NCBI RefSeq assembly: GCF_036226505.1
Contig: NZ_CP108484.1
Span: forward strand, 3,472,001 to 3,536,000
Source: Kitasatospora sp. NBC_01246
GTDB lineage: Bacteria; Actinomycetota; Actinomycetes; Streptomycetales; Streptomycetaceae
DNA length: 64,000 bases
Direction: 5' to 3'
Positions 17,136 through 26,750 of this stretch are shown piece by piece (position 1 is the stretch's first letter; every line of letters begins with the position of its first letter). The notes below the pieces were generated by a model. It had not been told where the DNA came from and searched no databases. It was given only the letters and a program-made list of their open reading frames with translations. The position numbers and the translations under genes are program-made.

Positions 17136-18797
17136 GTGCAGCAGGACAGCCAGGAGACCGACCCCGCCGACCCGCGGATCCCGCCGGCCCACGGCGCGCC
17201 GTACCGGTCCGAGCAGGCCCGGTCCGAGCAGGCCGCGAGCATCCCGGTCCAGCGCCGCCGGACGCCCGGCACCGCCGCCGAGGCCGCCCCCGGGGCCGCG
17301 CACACCGGCGGCCGGGCCGCCCGCCGCCGCCAGGCCGCCGCCGAGCGCCCGCGCCGGCGGGTGCTGAAGTGGACCGCCGGCGTCGGCGCGCTGGTCCTGA
17401 TGGCCGGGTGCGGCGGGGCCTACTACGCGTACCAGCACTTCAACAACAACATCACCGCCGTCAAGGTGCAGCTGGGCAGCGAGGCGGAGCGGCCCAAGGC
17501 GGCCGGCGACGCGCTCAACATCCTGGTCATCGGCACCGACAGCCGCGAGGGCCTGGGCCGGGAGTACGGCGACGAGGGCAGCACCGGACACGCGGACACC
17601 ACCCTGCTGTTCCACGTCGCCAAGGACCGCAGCAACGCCACCGTGATCAGCATTCCGCGCGATCTGATGGTGCCGATCCCCGACTGCGAGAACACCGGCG
17701 GCAAGAAGATCCCCGGTTCCGCGCGGGCCATGTTCAACGAGAGCCTCGGCCAGGAGGGCCGCGATCCGGGCTGCACCTGGAAGACCGTGGAGAAGGCGAC
17801 GGGAATCCGGGTCGACCACTTCGTGATGGTCAACTTCGACGCCGTGAAAACGCTCTCCACCGCCGTCGGCGGGGTCGAGGTGTGCGCGGCCAAGGACATC
17901 AACGACGCGGACTCGCACCTGCGGATGAGCAAGGGCCGGCACGTCGTCCAGGGCGACGAGGCGCTGGCCTTCGTCCGCACCCGGCACGCCGTCGGCTTCG
18001 GCGGCGACCTCACCCGGATCCCGCTGCAGCAGCAGTTCATCAGCTCGATGATCCGCTCGATCAAGAGCAGTGACACCCTGACCAGCCCGACCAAGCTGTG
18101 GAAGCTCGCCGACGCCGCCACCAAGGCGCTCACCGTGGACGACGGGATCGGCAGCGTCGACAAGCTGAAGGACCTGGCGCTGGACATCAGCAAGGTCGAC
18201 ACCAAGAACATCACCTTCACCACCGCGCCGGTGCTGGACGACCCGAAGGACAAGGACCGGCTGGTGCTCAAGCAGCCGGACGCCGGGCAGGTGTTCTCGC
18301 TGGTCGCCCAGGACCGCTCACTGACCGGGAACGCCGCCGCCGCGCCCGGGGCCGGCGCCACCGAGGCCGCCACCGCGCCGACGGCGGCCGCGCCCTCGCC
18401 CACGGCCACCGCCGCCGCGGTGGACACCAAGGACGTCCGGGTGGCGGTGCACAACGGCAGCGGGACGCCCGGGCAGGCCCAGCAGGCCGTCGACAAGCTC
18501 CGGGCCCAGGGCTTCGCCAAGGCCACCACCGCCCCCAACGCGACGGCCACGCCCAGCAGTTCGGTGTCCTACCCGGCCGGCAAGGCTGCCGAGGCGGCCG
18601 CGCTGGCCGCCTCCCTCGGACTGCCGGCCGACGCGGTCCGGGAGGACCCGAAGGCCGGCAGCAGGGACGGGCTGGCCGTGGTCCTCGGCAAGGACGTCCT
18701 GGCCGCCGCGAACGCCGTCCCGTCCGTCGCGCCGACCGAGGCGCCCAAGGACCTCCAGCGCGTCCAGGCGGACGACACCGACGTCTGCGCCAAGTGA
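17136..18797 (+). CDS. LCP family ligase with C-terminal LytR_C domain (2)
   Basis: A 553-residue membrane protein. The cytosolic part is about 75 residues, basic and Ala/Arg-rich. A membrane helix (WTAGVGALVLMAGCGGAYYAY) follows, then the LCP catalytic domain with NILVIGTDSREG, HADTTLLFHVA, TVISIPRDLMVPIP, GIRVDHFVMVNFDAV and ALAFVRTRHAVGFGGDL, then an Ala/Pro/Thr linker and a LytR_C domain (VRVAVHNGSGTPGQAQQAVDKL). It probably ligates teichoic- or teichuronic-like polymers, or arabinogalactan-type polymers in relatives, to peptidoglycan. GTG at 17136 has the strong ribosome-binding site GAGGGAGGGA. It is convergent with the acyltransferase, with only 3 bp between stops and no terminator visible. 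Confidence 0.94.
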   Translation: MQQDSQETDPADPRIPPAHGAPYRSEQARSEQAASIPVQRRRTPGTAAEAAPGAAHTGGRAARRRQAAAERPRRRVLKWTAGVGALVLMAGCGGAYYAYQHFNNNITAVKVQLGSEAERPKAAGDALNILVIGTDSREGLGREYGDEGSTGHADTTLLFHVAKDRSNATVISIPRDLMVPIPDCENTGGKKIPGSARAMFNESLGQEGRDPGCTWKTVEKATGIRVDHFVMVNFDAVKTLSTAVGGVEVCAAKDINDADSHLRMSKGRHVVQGDEALAFVRTRHAVGFGGDLTRIPLQQQFISSMIRSIKSSDTLTSPTKLWKLADAATKALTVDDGIGSVDKLKDLALDISKVDTKNITFTTAPVLDDPKDKDRLVLKQPDAGQVFSLVAQDRSLTGNAAAAPGAGATEAATAPTAAAPSPTATAAAVDTKDVRVAVHNGSGTPGQAQQAVDKLRAQGFAKATTAPNATATPSSSVSYPAGKAAEAAALAASLGLPADAVREDPKAGSRDGLAVVLGKDVLAAANAVPSVAPTEAPKDLQRVQADDTDVCAK

Positions 18798-18800
18798 GCC

Positions 18801-19418
18801 TCAGCGCGGGGCGAGCAGGCCGTCCGTCTCGCGGTAGCGCTCACCGGTGCGCGGGCAGCGCCAGCCGTCCCCGCCGTCCGGCTCCAGCGGCTCGCCGGCC
18901 CGGCCGACCCACTTGATCCGGCGGGCCGGGACACCGGCCACCAGGGCGAAGTCCGGGACGTCCCGGTGCACCACGGCGCCGGCCGCGACCAGCGCCCAGC
19001 GGCCGACCGTCACCCCCGCGACCAGCACCGCGCGGCCGCCGATCGAACAGCCCTCCCGGAGGGTCACCCCGCGGGCGTGCCAGTCGTCGCCGCGCTTGAG
19101 CCGGCCGTCGACGTCGACGGAGCGCGGGTAGAGGTCGTTGGTGAGCACGGCCGCCGGGCCGATGAACACGCCGTCCTCGACCACCGCGGGCTCGTACACC
19201 AGCGCGTGGTTCTGCAGCTTGACCCGGTCCCCGATCCGCACGCCCGGGCCGACGTAGGCGCCGCGCCCGATGACGCAGTCGGCGCCGATCACCGCGTCCT
19301 CGCGCACCTGGGCCAGGTGCCAGACGGTCGTCCCGGCGCCGAGCACCGCCCGGCCGTCCACGTCCGCGGTCGCCTCGACCCGGGCACCGACGACGGACCC
19401 GCCCTCAACTGTCCCCAT
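18801..19418 (-). CDS. Left-handed beta-helix sugar O/N-acyltransferase
   Basis: A 205-residue acyltransferase of the hexapeptide-repeat superfamily, similar to WbpD/WlbB-type UDP-sugar N-acetyltransferases. Hexapeptide turns are seen throughout about 5-160: DGRAVLGAGTTVWHLAQVREDAVIGADCVIGRGAYVG, then VFIGPAAVLTND and GCSIGGRAVLVAGVTVG, and the closing motif VVHRDVPDFALVAGVPARRIKWVG. The catalytic His may be in LQNHALVYE. The C-terminal 35 residues hold a CPRTG segment seen in this subgroup. The ATG at 19418 is chosen over longer frames because it starts the first beta-helix coil. It is 65 bp downstream of the GT2 gene on the same strand, suggesting one operon for decorating a surface glycan. 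Confidence 0.87.
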   Translation of the reverse strand: MGTVEGGSVVGARVEATADVDGRAVLGAGTTVWHLAQVREDAVIGADCVIGRGAYVGPGVRIGDRVKLQNHALVYEPAVVEDGVFIGPAAVLTNDLYPRSVDVDGRLKRGDDWHARGVTLREGCSIGGRAVLVAGVTVGRWALVAAGAVVHRDVPDFALVAGVPARRIKWVGRAGEPLEPDGGDGWRCPRTGERYRETDGLLAPR

Positions 19419-19483
19419 GGCGCCCGACGATAGCGTCGGGGCGGGGGCGGTGAGAGCGGGTCGGGGGGATTGGCCGGATCGGG

Positions 19484-20524
19484 TCAGCGGGCCTCGGCGA
19501 CCACGTCGGCGGTCGCCGGGGACCGGCTGGCGATCACCCGGCGGGCCAGCGAACGCGGCGAGGTGAGGAAGCCGAAGCCCCAGCTGAGGTGCATGGTCGC
19601 GAAGGCCACCGGGAGCAGCGCCTTGGCCTTCGCCGAGAGGCCGCGGCCCTCGACCAGCGCACCGCCGACGATGCCGAGCAGATAGGCGCCGGGCACCGCG
19701 AGGAAGGCCGGGTGGACGGCCGCGCCGAGCACCAGCCCGAGGGTCACGCCGAGGAAGGCCGCCGGCGGGGCGAGGTAGCGGAAGTTGACCGAGCCCTTGT
19801 GGTAGCGGGTGACGACCCGGCGCCAGCGGCCGTAGTCCTTGTACTGCTTGGCCAGCGCCCGCACGGTGGGCCGGGGACGGTAGGTGACGCGCAGCTGCGG
19901 GGTGAACCAGACCAGCCCGCCCGCCTGCCGGATGCGGTAGTTGAGCTCCCAGTCCTGGGCGCGGACGAACTCCTCGTTGTACCCGCCGAGCCGCTCCAGC
20001 ACCTCGCGCCGGAACACCCCGAGGTAGACGGTGTCCGCCGGGCCGGCCAGGCCGCCGGTGTGGAAGGCCGCGTTGCCGACCCCGATCTTGGAGGTCATCG
20101 CGGCGGCGACGGCGTTCTCCCACTCGGTCTCGCCCTCGGCGTGCATGATGCCGCCGACGTTGGCGGCCTCCATCTCGCCGAGCAGCCGGACCGCCGTGGT
20201 GATGTAGCCGGGGGTCAGCAGGCCGTGCCCGTCGACGCGGACCACTATCGGATGGCTGGAGCCGCGGATCGCGGCGTTCAGCCCGGCGGGGGTGCGGCCG
20301 GTGGGGTTCTCCACCGTCCTGACCCGCGCGTCCTCGGCGGTCAGCTCGGCGGCGATCTGCGCGGTCCGGTCGGAGGACGGACCGAGGGCGATCACCACCT
20401 CCATCGGCCCGGCGTAGTCCTGTTCCAGGATGTGCCGGACGGCCGTGCGCAGGTGTCGTTCCTCGTTGAGCACCGGCATGATCACGGAGACCGCCGGCAG
20501 CTCCTCAGCAGCCTTGGTGTTCAT
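19484..20524 (-). CDS. Family 2 glycosyltransferase, membrane-associated
   Basis: A 346-residue GT-A enzyme. The catalytic domain (about 1-240) begins VSVIMPVLNEERHLRTAV and contains the nucleotide-sugar motif IVVRVDGHG (DxH in place of DxD) and FVRAQDWELNYRIRQAGG, the ED/QxxW-like acceptor motif. Two or three hydrophobic helices follow (about 255-310), as in polymerising or succinoglycan ExoA-like members. It most resembles ExoA-type transferases that extend lipid-linked oligosaccharides on the inner membrane face. ATG start at 20524. It heads an operon with the acyltransferase and is divergent from the third LCP gene with 164 bp between them, supporting a joint role in wall or capsule polymer synthesis. 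Confidence 0.9.
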   Translation of the reverse strand: MNTKAAEELPAVSVIMPVLNEERHLRTAVRHILEQDYAGPMEVVIALGPSSDRTAQIAAELTAEDARVRTVENPTGRTPAGLNAAIRGSSHPIVVRVDGHGLLTPGYITTAVRLLGEMEAANVGGIMHAEGETEWENAVAAAMTSKIGVGNAAFHTGGLAGPADTVYLGVFRREVLERLGGYNEEFVRAQDWELNYRIRQAGGLVWFTPQLRVTYRPRPTVRALAKQYKDYGRWRRVVTRYHKGSVNFRYLAPPAAFLGVTLGLVLGAAVHPAFLAVPGAYLLGIVGGALVEGRGLSAKAKALLPVAFATMHLSWGFGFLTSPRSLARRVIASRSPATADVVAEAR

Positions 20525-20688
20525 CGGGGCCAACCGTACCGGTGCGGACCGGTCTCCGTCTTGTCCCGGTCTGGGCGACGTGACACCCCCGGCGCCGAAG
20601 GAACGATTCGCCGCTCGGGCCCACCGTACTCCCCGCCCCCGGCGCGCCCTCACCGGCCCCGGAGCGGGCCACCCCTACCATCCGAGAG

Positions 20689-22260
20689 ATGCCCGTTTCC
20701 CCCTGTTCCGCCCTGCCCGGACGGCGCCGTGCCTGGCCCCGCCGACTGGCCGCCGGCATCGCCTTCGGCGTCCTCACCACCTCCGGCGGCGGCTGGGCGG
20801 TCCTGCACGGCCTCGGCTCGATCGACCGGGTGGACGCCTTCAGCGGCGACGCGGCCCGGCCCGCCGACGACGGTTCCACCACCTTCCTCCTGGTCGGCAC
20901 CGACGAGCGGGAGGGCATCCCCGAGAAGACGCTCAAGGAGGTGCTGCACGCCGGGGGCGAGTCCTGCCACTGCACCGACACCATGATGATCGTCCAGGTC
21001 GCCGGGGACGGCTCCCGGGCCAGCGTGATCAGCATCCCCCGGGACTCCTACGTGGACATCCCCGCCCACCGGGACCAGGTCACCCGCAAGGACGTCCCGG
21101 CCGGCAAGGGGAAGGTCAACGCGGCGTTCGGGATGGGCGGGCCGCAGCTCACCGTCGCCACCGTGGAGCAGAACACCGGACTGCGGATCGACCACTACCT
21201 CCAGGTGAACTTCGCCGGGTTCGTCTCCGCCGTGGACGCCGTCGGCGGCGTGCGGGTCTGCACCAGCAAGCCGCTCAAGGACGACTACTCCGGCCTCGAC
21301 CTGCCGGCCGGCACCACCACCCTGGACGGCGCCGGGGCGCTCAGGTACGTCCGCGCCCGGCACGTGGACGGCAGCGCCGACCTCGGCCGGATGCACCGCC
21401 AGCAGAAGTTCGTCGCCCAGCTGCTGCACCAGGTGACCGACAGCGGCACGCTGTTCAACCCCGTCCGGCTGGCCCGGCTGACGGACAGCCTGCTCGGCTC
21501 GGTGAAGGCGGACAAGGACCTCACCACCGGCGACCTGATCACCCTGGCGTCCAGGCTGAGGGAGCTCTCGGCGGGGCGCGCGGACTTCGCGACCGTGCCG
21601 CTGGCGAAGCTGGACCACCAGGTGGCCGGCTGGGGCTCGACCGTGCTCTGGGACCAGGCGGGGGCGAAGGCCCTGTTCGACGCCGTGCGGGCCGGGCGGC
21701 CGCTGAATGCCGCGGCGGCCGCGGCGGGCCCGGCCCCGGGCTCCGCACCGGCCGGCGAGCCCGAACCGGGCGGGGCCGCCTCCCCCGCGGCGGCCGCCTC
21801 CCCCGGCGCCGCGACCACCACGCCGAGCGCCGCGGCGACCCCGGTCGCCCCGTCCGCGGTGCCCCCCGAGCAGGTGCACGTCCAGGTGTTCAACGCGGCC
21901 GGGGTGCCCGGTCTGGGCGCCCGGGTCGACGGCGACCTGCGGCGGGCGGGCTTCGCCACCACCGGCGCGCCGTCGAACGCCCCGGCGGGGACGGCGCCCG
22001 GCCGGACGGTGGTCCGCTACGACCCGCGCTGGACCGAGTCCGCCCGGACGCTCGCCGCCGCGCTCCCGGGCGCCGAGTCGACCGCCGTCCCCGGCCTCGG
22101 GCCCACCCTCCAGGTGTACGCGGGCGGGGACTACCCGGCCGCCCCGGGCGCGAGCCCGGCCGCGGCCACCGTCGCACCGCTGCCGCCGCCCCCGGCGCCC
22201 GCCGCGACCCCGTCGGCCACCGTGGCGGCCGAGAAGGCGTCCGACATCGTCTGCCCGTAG
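20689..22260 (+). CDS. LCP family ligase with C-terminal LytR_C domain (3)
   Basis: A 523-residue protein with a very short N-terminus (about 20 residues) and a membrane helix at about 20-40, so nearly all of it is outside the membrane. LCP motifs are complete: TTFLLVGTDEREG, CTDTMMIVQVA, ASVISIPRDSYVDIP, GLRIDHYLQVNFAGFV and ALRYVRARHVDGSADLGR. A CHC motif (residues about 91-95) in the catalytic domain is unusual. A long Ala/Pro linker of about 55 residues leads to a LytR_C domain (VHVQVFNAAGVPGLGARVDGDL) and a disordered end finishing with a Cys (DIVCP). ATG start with GAGAG upstream. It is divergent from the GT2 gene. Confidence 0.93.
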   Translation: MPVSPCSALPGRRRAWPRRLAAGIAFGVLTTSGGGWAVLHGLGSIDRVDAFSGDAARPADDGSTTFLLVGTDEREGIPEKTLKEVLHAGGESCHCTDTMMIVQVAGDGSRASVISIPRDSYVDIPAHRDQVTRKDVPAGKGKVNAAFGMGGPQLTVATVEQNTGLRIDHYLQVNFAGFVSAVDAVGGVRVCTSKPLKDDYSGLDLPAGTTTLDGAGALRYVRARHVDGSADLGRMHRQQKFVAQLLHQVTDSGTLFNPVRLARLTDSLLGSVKADKDLTTGDLITLASRLRELSAGRADFATVPLAKLDHQVAGWGSTVLWDQAGAKALFDAVRAGRPLNAAAAAAGPAPGSAPAGEPEPGGAASPAAAASPGAATTTPSAAATPVAPSAVPPEQVHVQVFNAAGVPGLGARVDGDLRRAGFATTGAPSNAPAGTAPGRTVVRYDPRWTESARTLAAALPGAESTAVPGLGPTLQVYAGGDYPAAPGASPAAATVAPLPPPPAPAATPSATVAAEKASDIVCP

Positions 22261-22316
22261 GCCCGCAGGCGCAGGTCTCGTGCTGCCGGGCCCTGGGCCG
22301 CGGCGCCGGGAACGCC

Positions 22317-22354
22317 GGCAGGGGCCGGGTGCTGTGACGCACCCGGCCCCTGCC
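22317..22354. terminator. Bidirectional terminator hairpin
   Basis: A perfect 16-bp stem (GGCAGGGGCCGGGTGC and its complement) with a TGTGAC loop lies between the convergent LCP gene and the ABC permease gene. Confidence 0.9.
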
Positions 22355-22379
22355 CTCCCCCGATCCCCCGATCCGGGGG

Positions 22380-24950
22380 TCAGTCCGTCGCGATGGCCGC
22401 GAGGACGTTCATCCGACCGGCCCGGAAGGCCGGTACGAGAGCCGCGACCAGGCCGATGACCACCGAGGCGACCAGCGTGACCACGATCGTGCCGGTCGGG
22501 ACGGCCAGCGTCTCCAGCCCCTGGTCCTTGAGGACCCGCTGACCGGTGATGCCCCAGGCCAGGCCCAGACCGGTCCCGAGGATCGCGCCGAACAGGGCGA
22601 TCACCACGGACTCCAGCCGGATCATCCGGCGCAGCTGACGCCGGGAGAGCCCGATCGCCCGCAGCAAGCCGATCTCCCGGGTCCGCTCCACCACCGAGAG
22701 CGCCAGGGTGTTGACGACGCCGAGCACCGCGACCACGATCGCGAGGCCGAGCATGCCGTAGATGATGTAGAGCAGGGAGTTGACCTGCTCCTGGACGAGG
22801 TCCTTGTAGCCGGCCTGGTCCCGCACGGTGACCTGCGGGTACTCCTTGAAGGAGGACTCCAGCGCGGTGAGCGTCCCGGCGACGTCCGAACCGGGCCGGG
22901 CCTTGCCGAAGACGACCGCGTCATTGCCCTGGTCGGCGACCGGGACGGCCTTGCCGAGGGTGTCCAGGCCGATGAAGTAGTTGCCGTCGAAGAGCGAGTT
23001 GCCCTTGGTCAGGATCACGCCGACCGGCAGGGTCTGGGCGCGGCCCTTGCCGTAGTCGATGCCGATCCGGTCGCCGACCTTGAGACCGTGGTCCGCGGCG
23101 AAGGTCTCCCCGACCACGATCGCGCCCTGGCCGAGCGCGTCCGCGCTGCCGGACTTGACCGGGAGCTTGAAGTCGGCGGTGAAGCTCGGCGAGACCGCGG
23201 ACACGCCCTCCTTGGCCGTCTTGCCGTCCGGGGTGGTGAAGAGCGCCGGTACGAACTGCTGACGGGTGATGTGCTCGATGCCCGGCGTGTTCTCGGCCGC
23301 CTTCACCATCTCGGGGGTGAGACCGGTGCGGCCGGCGGAGATGATGTAGTCCGCGCCGACCGACTTGTCGATCTGCTCGTTGGTGGACTTGATCACCGAG
23401 GAGGTGAAGACCGAGGCACCGATGACGAGCGCGAGGCCGATCATCAGGGCGCCGGCGGTGGCGCCCGTCCGACGCGGGTTGCGCATCGCGTTGCGCTGGG
23501 CGAGCTTGCCGGACGGGCCGAACAGGGCCGGCAGCAGCGCACCGAGCACCCGGACCACGCTGGTGGCCAGCAGCGGACCGAGGACGACGAAGCCGATCAG
23601 GGTGAGCAGCACGCCCAGGCCCAGGTACTGCCCGCCGGTGGCCGCCTTGTCGGCCTTGGCGGCCAGGACGAGCAGGCCGCCACCGCCGGCGGTCAGCACC
23701 AGGCCGATCACCGTGCGCACGAGGTTGGAGCGGCCCTCGGCCGGAGTGCCGTGGTCGCGCAGGGCCGCCATCGGGGCGATCCGGGCGGCCCGGCGGGCCG
23801 GGAACCAGGCCGCGACCAGCGTGACCACGATGCCGAGGGCGTAACCGGCGATCGGCACGTCCGCGGTGATCTGGAGGTCCGCGGCGCTGAGGTTCATGCC
23901 GATGGCCTTCATCAGCTGGATCAGACCGGCCGCCAGGCCCAGGCCGGCGCCGAGGCCGATGGTCGAACCGAGCACCGCGAGGATCAGCGCCTCGATCAGC
24001 ACCGAGCGGTTCACCTGCTTGCGGCTGCCGCCGATGGCGCGCAGCAGCCCGATCTCCCGGGTGCGCTGGGCGACCAGCATGGAGAAGGTGTTGATGATCA
24101 GGAAGCCGCCGACCAGGGCGGAGATCAGCGCGAAGCCGAGCATCGCGTTCTTCATGAAGCCGAGGAAGGAGCCGACGTCCTTGTTGTTCTCCGCCTTCTG
24201 CTCCGCCGCGGTCTTCACCTGGTAGCCGCCGCCGAGCGCGCCGAGGGCGTCCGCCTTCAGCTGCTCGTCGGTGCGGGTGCCGTCGCCGAAGGCCTCGACC
24301 GAGGTGTACGCGGTGGTGCCGAGCAGCACCTGCTGGGCGGTCGCGGTGTCCAGGAAGGCGAGCGCCGCGCCCGGGTTGGTGGTCTTGAAGGTCGCGATGC
24401 CGGCGATGGTGAAGTCGTGCTTGCCGCTGCCGGCGATCACCCGCAGCTTGCCGCCGAGGCCGAGGCCAGCCTTCTTGGCGGTGTCCGCGTCCAGCACGAC
24501 CTGGTCGGCGCCCTGCGGGGTGTGCCCCGAGGTGATCTCCACCGAATTGCGCGGCGTCTCCGTCCAGTTGCCCGTCAGGGTGGGCGCGCCGCTGGTCGGG
24601 CCGATCGCCTTGTTGGTGGCCGGGTCGACCAGGACGGCGTCCTGGGTGAACACCTGCCCGACCGCGGTCCGCACCCCCGGGGTAGCGGCGATCCGCTGCA
24701 CGGTGTCGACCGGGAGGGTCGCCACCTTGCCGCCGGGGGCGTCGTCGTCGCCGTCGATCCCGGCCTTGGCGGGCTGGACGGAGATGTCGGAGGCGGTCGA
24801 GGCGAAGAGCCGGTCGAAGGTGCTGGTGGCGGTGTTGGAGAACACCAGCGTGCCGGACACGAACGCGACCGAGAGGACGATCGCGAGCAGCGAGAGCACC
24901 ATCCGCCCCTTGTGGGCGAGGAAGGTTCTCAGTGAGGTCTTGAGCAGCAT
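22380..24950 (-). CDS. FtsX/MacB-type ABC transporter permease
   Basis: An 856-residue permease made of two FtsX-like halves. An N-terminal helix (MVLSLLAIVLSVAFVSGTLVF) precedes a MacB-like periplasmic/extracellular domain (about 45-255), followed by three helices (about 260-385) with the ERxREIGLLRAIG-type coupling motif (QRTREIGLLRAIGGSRKQV). After two more helices the pattern repeats: a second extracellular domain and a second three-helix block with VERTREIGLLRAIGLSRRQLRR. It works with the ATPase encoded 14 bp upstream. Such systems usually act as mechanotransmission exporters for peptides, antibiotics or lipoproteins; no substrate can be inferred. ATG start at 24950. Confidence 0.93.
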   Translation of the reverse strand: MLLKTSLRTFLAHKGRMVLSLLAIVLSVAFVSGTLVFSNTATSTFDRLFASTASDISVQPAKAGIDGDDDAPGGKVATLPVDTVQRIAATPGVRTAVGQVFTQDAVLVDPATNKAIGPTSGAPTLTGNWTETPRNSVEITSGHTPQGADQVVLDADTAKKAGLGLGGKLRVIAGSGKHDFTIAGIATFKTTNPGAALAFLDTATAQQVLLGTTAYTSVEAFGDGTRTDEQLKADALGALGGGYQVKTAAEQKAENNKDVGSFLGFMKNAMLGFALISALVGGFLIINTFSMLVAQRTREIGLLRAIGGSRKQVNRSVLIEALILAVLGSTIGLGAGLGLAAGLIQLMKAIGMNLSAADLQITADVPIAGYALGIVVTLVAAWFPARRAARIAPMAALRDHGTPAEGRSNLVRTVIGLVLTAGGGGLLVLAAKADKAATGGQYLGLGVLLTLIGFVVLGPLLATSVVRVLGALLPALFGPSGKLAQRNAMRNPRRTGATAGALMIGLALVIGASVFTSSVIKSTNEQIDKSVGADYIISAGRTGLTPEMVKAAENTPGIEHITRQQFVPALFTTPDGKTAKEGVSAVSPSFTADFKLPVKSGSADALGQGAIVVGETFAADHGLKVGDRIGIDYGKGRAQTLPVGVILTKGNSLFDGNYFIGLDTLGKAVPVADQGNDAVVFGKARPGSDVAGTLTALESSFKEYPQVTVRDQAGYKDLVQEQVNSLLYIIYGMLGLAIVVAVLGVVNTLALSVVERTREIGLLRAIGLSRRQLRRMIRLESVVIALFGAILGTGLGLAWGITGQRVLKDQGLETLAVPTGTIVVTLVASVVIGLVAALVPAFRAGRMNVLAAIATD

Positions 24951-24964
24951 GTCCCGGTCCCCGC

Positions 24965-25753
24965 TCAGCTCGTGCGCTTGCCGTCGAAACGGCGCATGCG
25001 TTCGAGGACGGAGTCGGCGGTGGGGGCGTGCATCTCGTCGACGATGACGCCGTCCGCGAGGAAGAGCACGCGGTCCGCGTAGCCGGCGGCCACCGGGTCG
25101 TGGGTGACCATGACGATGGTCTGGCCCAGTTCGTCCACCGAGCGCCGCAGGAAGGTCAGCACCTCGGCGCCGGCCCGGGAGTCGAGGTTCCCGGTGGGCT
25201 CGTCGCCGAAGATGATCTCGGGGCGGGCGGCCAGGGCCCGGGCGACCGCGACGCGCTGCTGCTGGCCGCCGGAGAGCTGCGCCGGGCGGTGCTTGAGGCG
25301 GCCGGCCAGGCCGACGGTCTCGACGACCTGGTCCAGCCAGGCGGTGTCCGGCTTGCGGCCGGCGATGTCCATCGGGAGCGTGATGTTCTCCAGCGCGTTC
25401 AGCGTGGGGAGGAGGTTGAACGCCTGGAAGATGAAGCCGATCTTGTCCCGGCGCAACCTGGTGAGCTGCTTGTCCTTCAGGCCGGTGATCTCGGTGTCAC
25501 CGATCCAGATCCGGCCGTCGGTGACGGTGTCCAGGCCGGCCAGGCAGTGCATCAGGGTCGACTTGCCGGAGCCCGAGGGGCCCATGATCGCGGTGAAGCG
25601 GCCGCGCTGGATGTCGACGTCCACCGCGTTCAGTGCGGTGACCCTGGTCTCGGCCGTGCCGTAGGCCTTGGTCACCTGACGGGCCGAGGCGGCGACGGCG
25701 GCGGCACCGCCGGGAAGCTGGGGGTTGTACACGGCTGCTGCTGCCGTCGTCAC
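24965..25753 (-). CDS. ABC transporter ATP-binding protein (LolD/MacB class)
   Basis: A 262-residue ATPase. Walker A GPSGSGKST at about 66-74, the Q-loop in FIFQAFNLLP, the signature LSGGQQQRVAVARALA, Walker B IIFGDEPTGNLD and the H-loop VMVTHDP are all intact. The FQAFNLLPTLNALENI pattern and GNLDS place it in the LolD/MacB group that partners FtsX-like permeases. About 30 residues precede the nucleotide-binding fold. The GTG at 25753 is used because GAGGAGAAT lies 3-11 nt upstream. It forms an operon with the permease, which begins 14 bp after its stop. Confidence 0.95.
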   Translation of the reverse strand: MTTAAAAVYNPQLPGGAAAVAASARQVTKAYGTAETRVTALNAVDVDIQRGRFTAIMGPSGSGKSTLMHCLAGLDTVTDGRIWIGDTEITGLKDKQLTRLRRDKIGFIFQAFNLLPTLNALENITLPMDIAGRKPDTAWLDQVVETVGLAGRLKHRPAQLSGGQQQRVAVARALAARPEIIFGDEPTGNLDSRAGAEVLTFLRRSVDELGQTIVMVTHDPVAAGYADRVLFLADGVIVDEMHAPTADSVLERMRRFDGKRTS

Positions 25754-26077
25754 TGGATTCTCCTCAGAAGTGGGCCCACCCGTTGACTCCAGCCTCGTCG
25801 CTCCCACCTGCCCGCGAAATGGTGCAGGAGAGAGTTCTTGACCGGTAGTCAGCCCCACCCACCCGGTGTGTCCAGGACCCTCCGGTTCACCGGAACCTCG
25901 GTCCTGATCCGCACGAGCGGGGATGTGATCCACGTTAGGAGCGGCGAGCGAACCGCTCGTCATCCGCCGGTATGAAGCGGCCCAACCGTAGTTGTACGGG
26001 GCGCGGCGCCCCTCCCCCTAGGGGTCGCCGCCACCCTTCTCGGGGTCGGCCCGTACGGGACCGTGCCGCAGGCCCCG
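25754..26077. other. Intergenic region upstream of the ABC operon
   Basis: 324 bp without a plausible gene. It contains a 7-bp inverted repeat GGGGCGC-G-GCGCCCC at 25998-26012, which may end transcription of the FMN reductase gene. Nearby CCCCTAGGGG is a further small palindrome. I could not assign the ABC operon promoter. Confidence 0.5.
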
Positions 26078-26632
26078 TCAGCCGGCGAAGGCCGGAGTGG
26101 CGAGCCGCTCCAGCGCCGTCGCGAAGGCCTCCACCACGGGCGTGAGCAGCACGTCCGTCTCGCGCTCGATCACGGTCGCGCCGTCCTCCCGGACGGTGAT
26201 GTGACGGTCGAGCACGAACCAGCCCTGGGTGATGTGGCCGGCGCCCATCGAGCTGAGCACCGGACGCAGCGCGTAGTCGACGGCCAGCACGTGCGCGGTG
26301 GAGCCGCCGGTGGCCAGCGGCAGGACGGCCTTGCCGGTCAGCGCGTACTGCGGCAGCACGTCGAGCAGGGTCTTCAGCAGACCCGAGTAGGCCGCCTTGT
26401 AGACCGGCGTGCCGATCACCACGCCGTCCGCCCGGGCGAAGAGCTCCAGCGCGGCGACTATCTCGGGATGGGAGAAGTCCGCCGAGAGCAGGGCGTGCGC
26501 GGGCAGACTGCGCACCTCGAACGGGACGACCCGGTGACCTCGGGCTTCGAGCTGCGCGTCGACGTGGCGCAGCAGGCGGGTGGTGCGGGAGGTCGCGGAC
26601 GGCGAGCCGGAAACGGACAGGACGGTGGCCAT
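26078..26632 (-). CDS. NADPH-dependent FMN reductase, SsuE-like
   Basis: A 184-residue flavodoxin-fold reductase. The first strand and phosphate loop read LSVSGSPSATSRTTRLL, and the isoalloxazine-side loop is VVIGTPVYKAAYSGLLKTLLDVLPQYAL, typical of SsuE. It would supply reduced FMN to a two-component monooxygenase that releases sulfite from alkanesulfonates. No SsuD or sulfonate ABC transporter is beside it, so the partner enzyme is elsewhere or different. ATG start with GAGGTGA upstream. A short Cys-containing leader peptide gene lies 118 bp upstream on the same strand, which supports regulation by cysteine or sulfur supply. Confidence 0.9.
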   Translation of the reverse strand: MATVLSVSGSPSATSRTTRLLRHVDAQLEARGHRVVPFEVRSLPAHALLSADFSHPEIVAALELFARADGVVIGTPVYKAAYSGLLKTLLDVLPQYALTGKAVLPLATGGSTAHVLAVDYALRPVLSSMGAGHITQGWFVLDRHITVREDGATVIERETDVLLTPVVEAFATALERLATPAFAG

Positions 26633-26750
26633 GGGTTCACCTCGGGGCAGGAAGCGGGGACGGCGCTACGACAGCGGAGAGCACGCCACGCGGGCGGCGG
26701 GAAACGCTGGAGAGGGGTGTGCGGGGAGGAGAGGGTTCGACGGGCGCGCG

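Noticed and set aside
26633..26750. Attenuator terminator between the leader peptide and FMN reductase
   Set aside because: I could not find a strong stem followed by a T-run; only weak G/C pairings are present, so no terminator is called.
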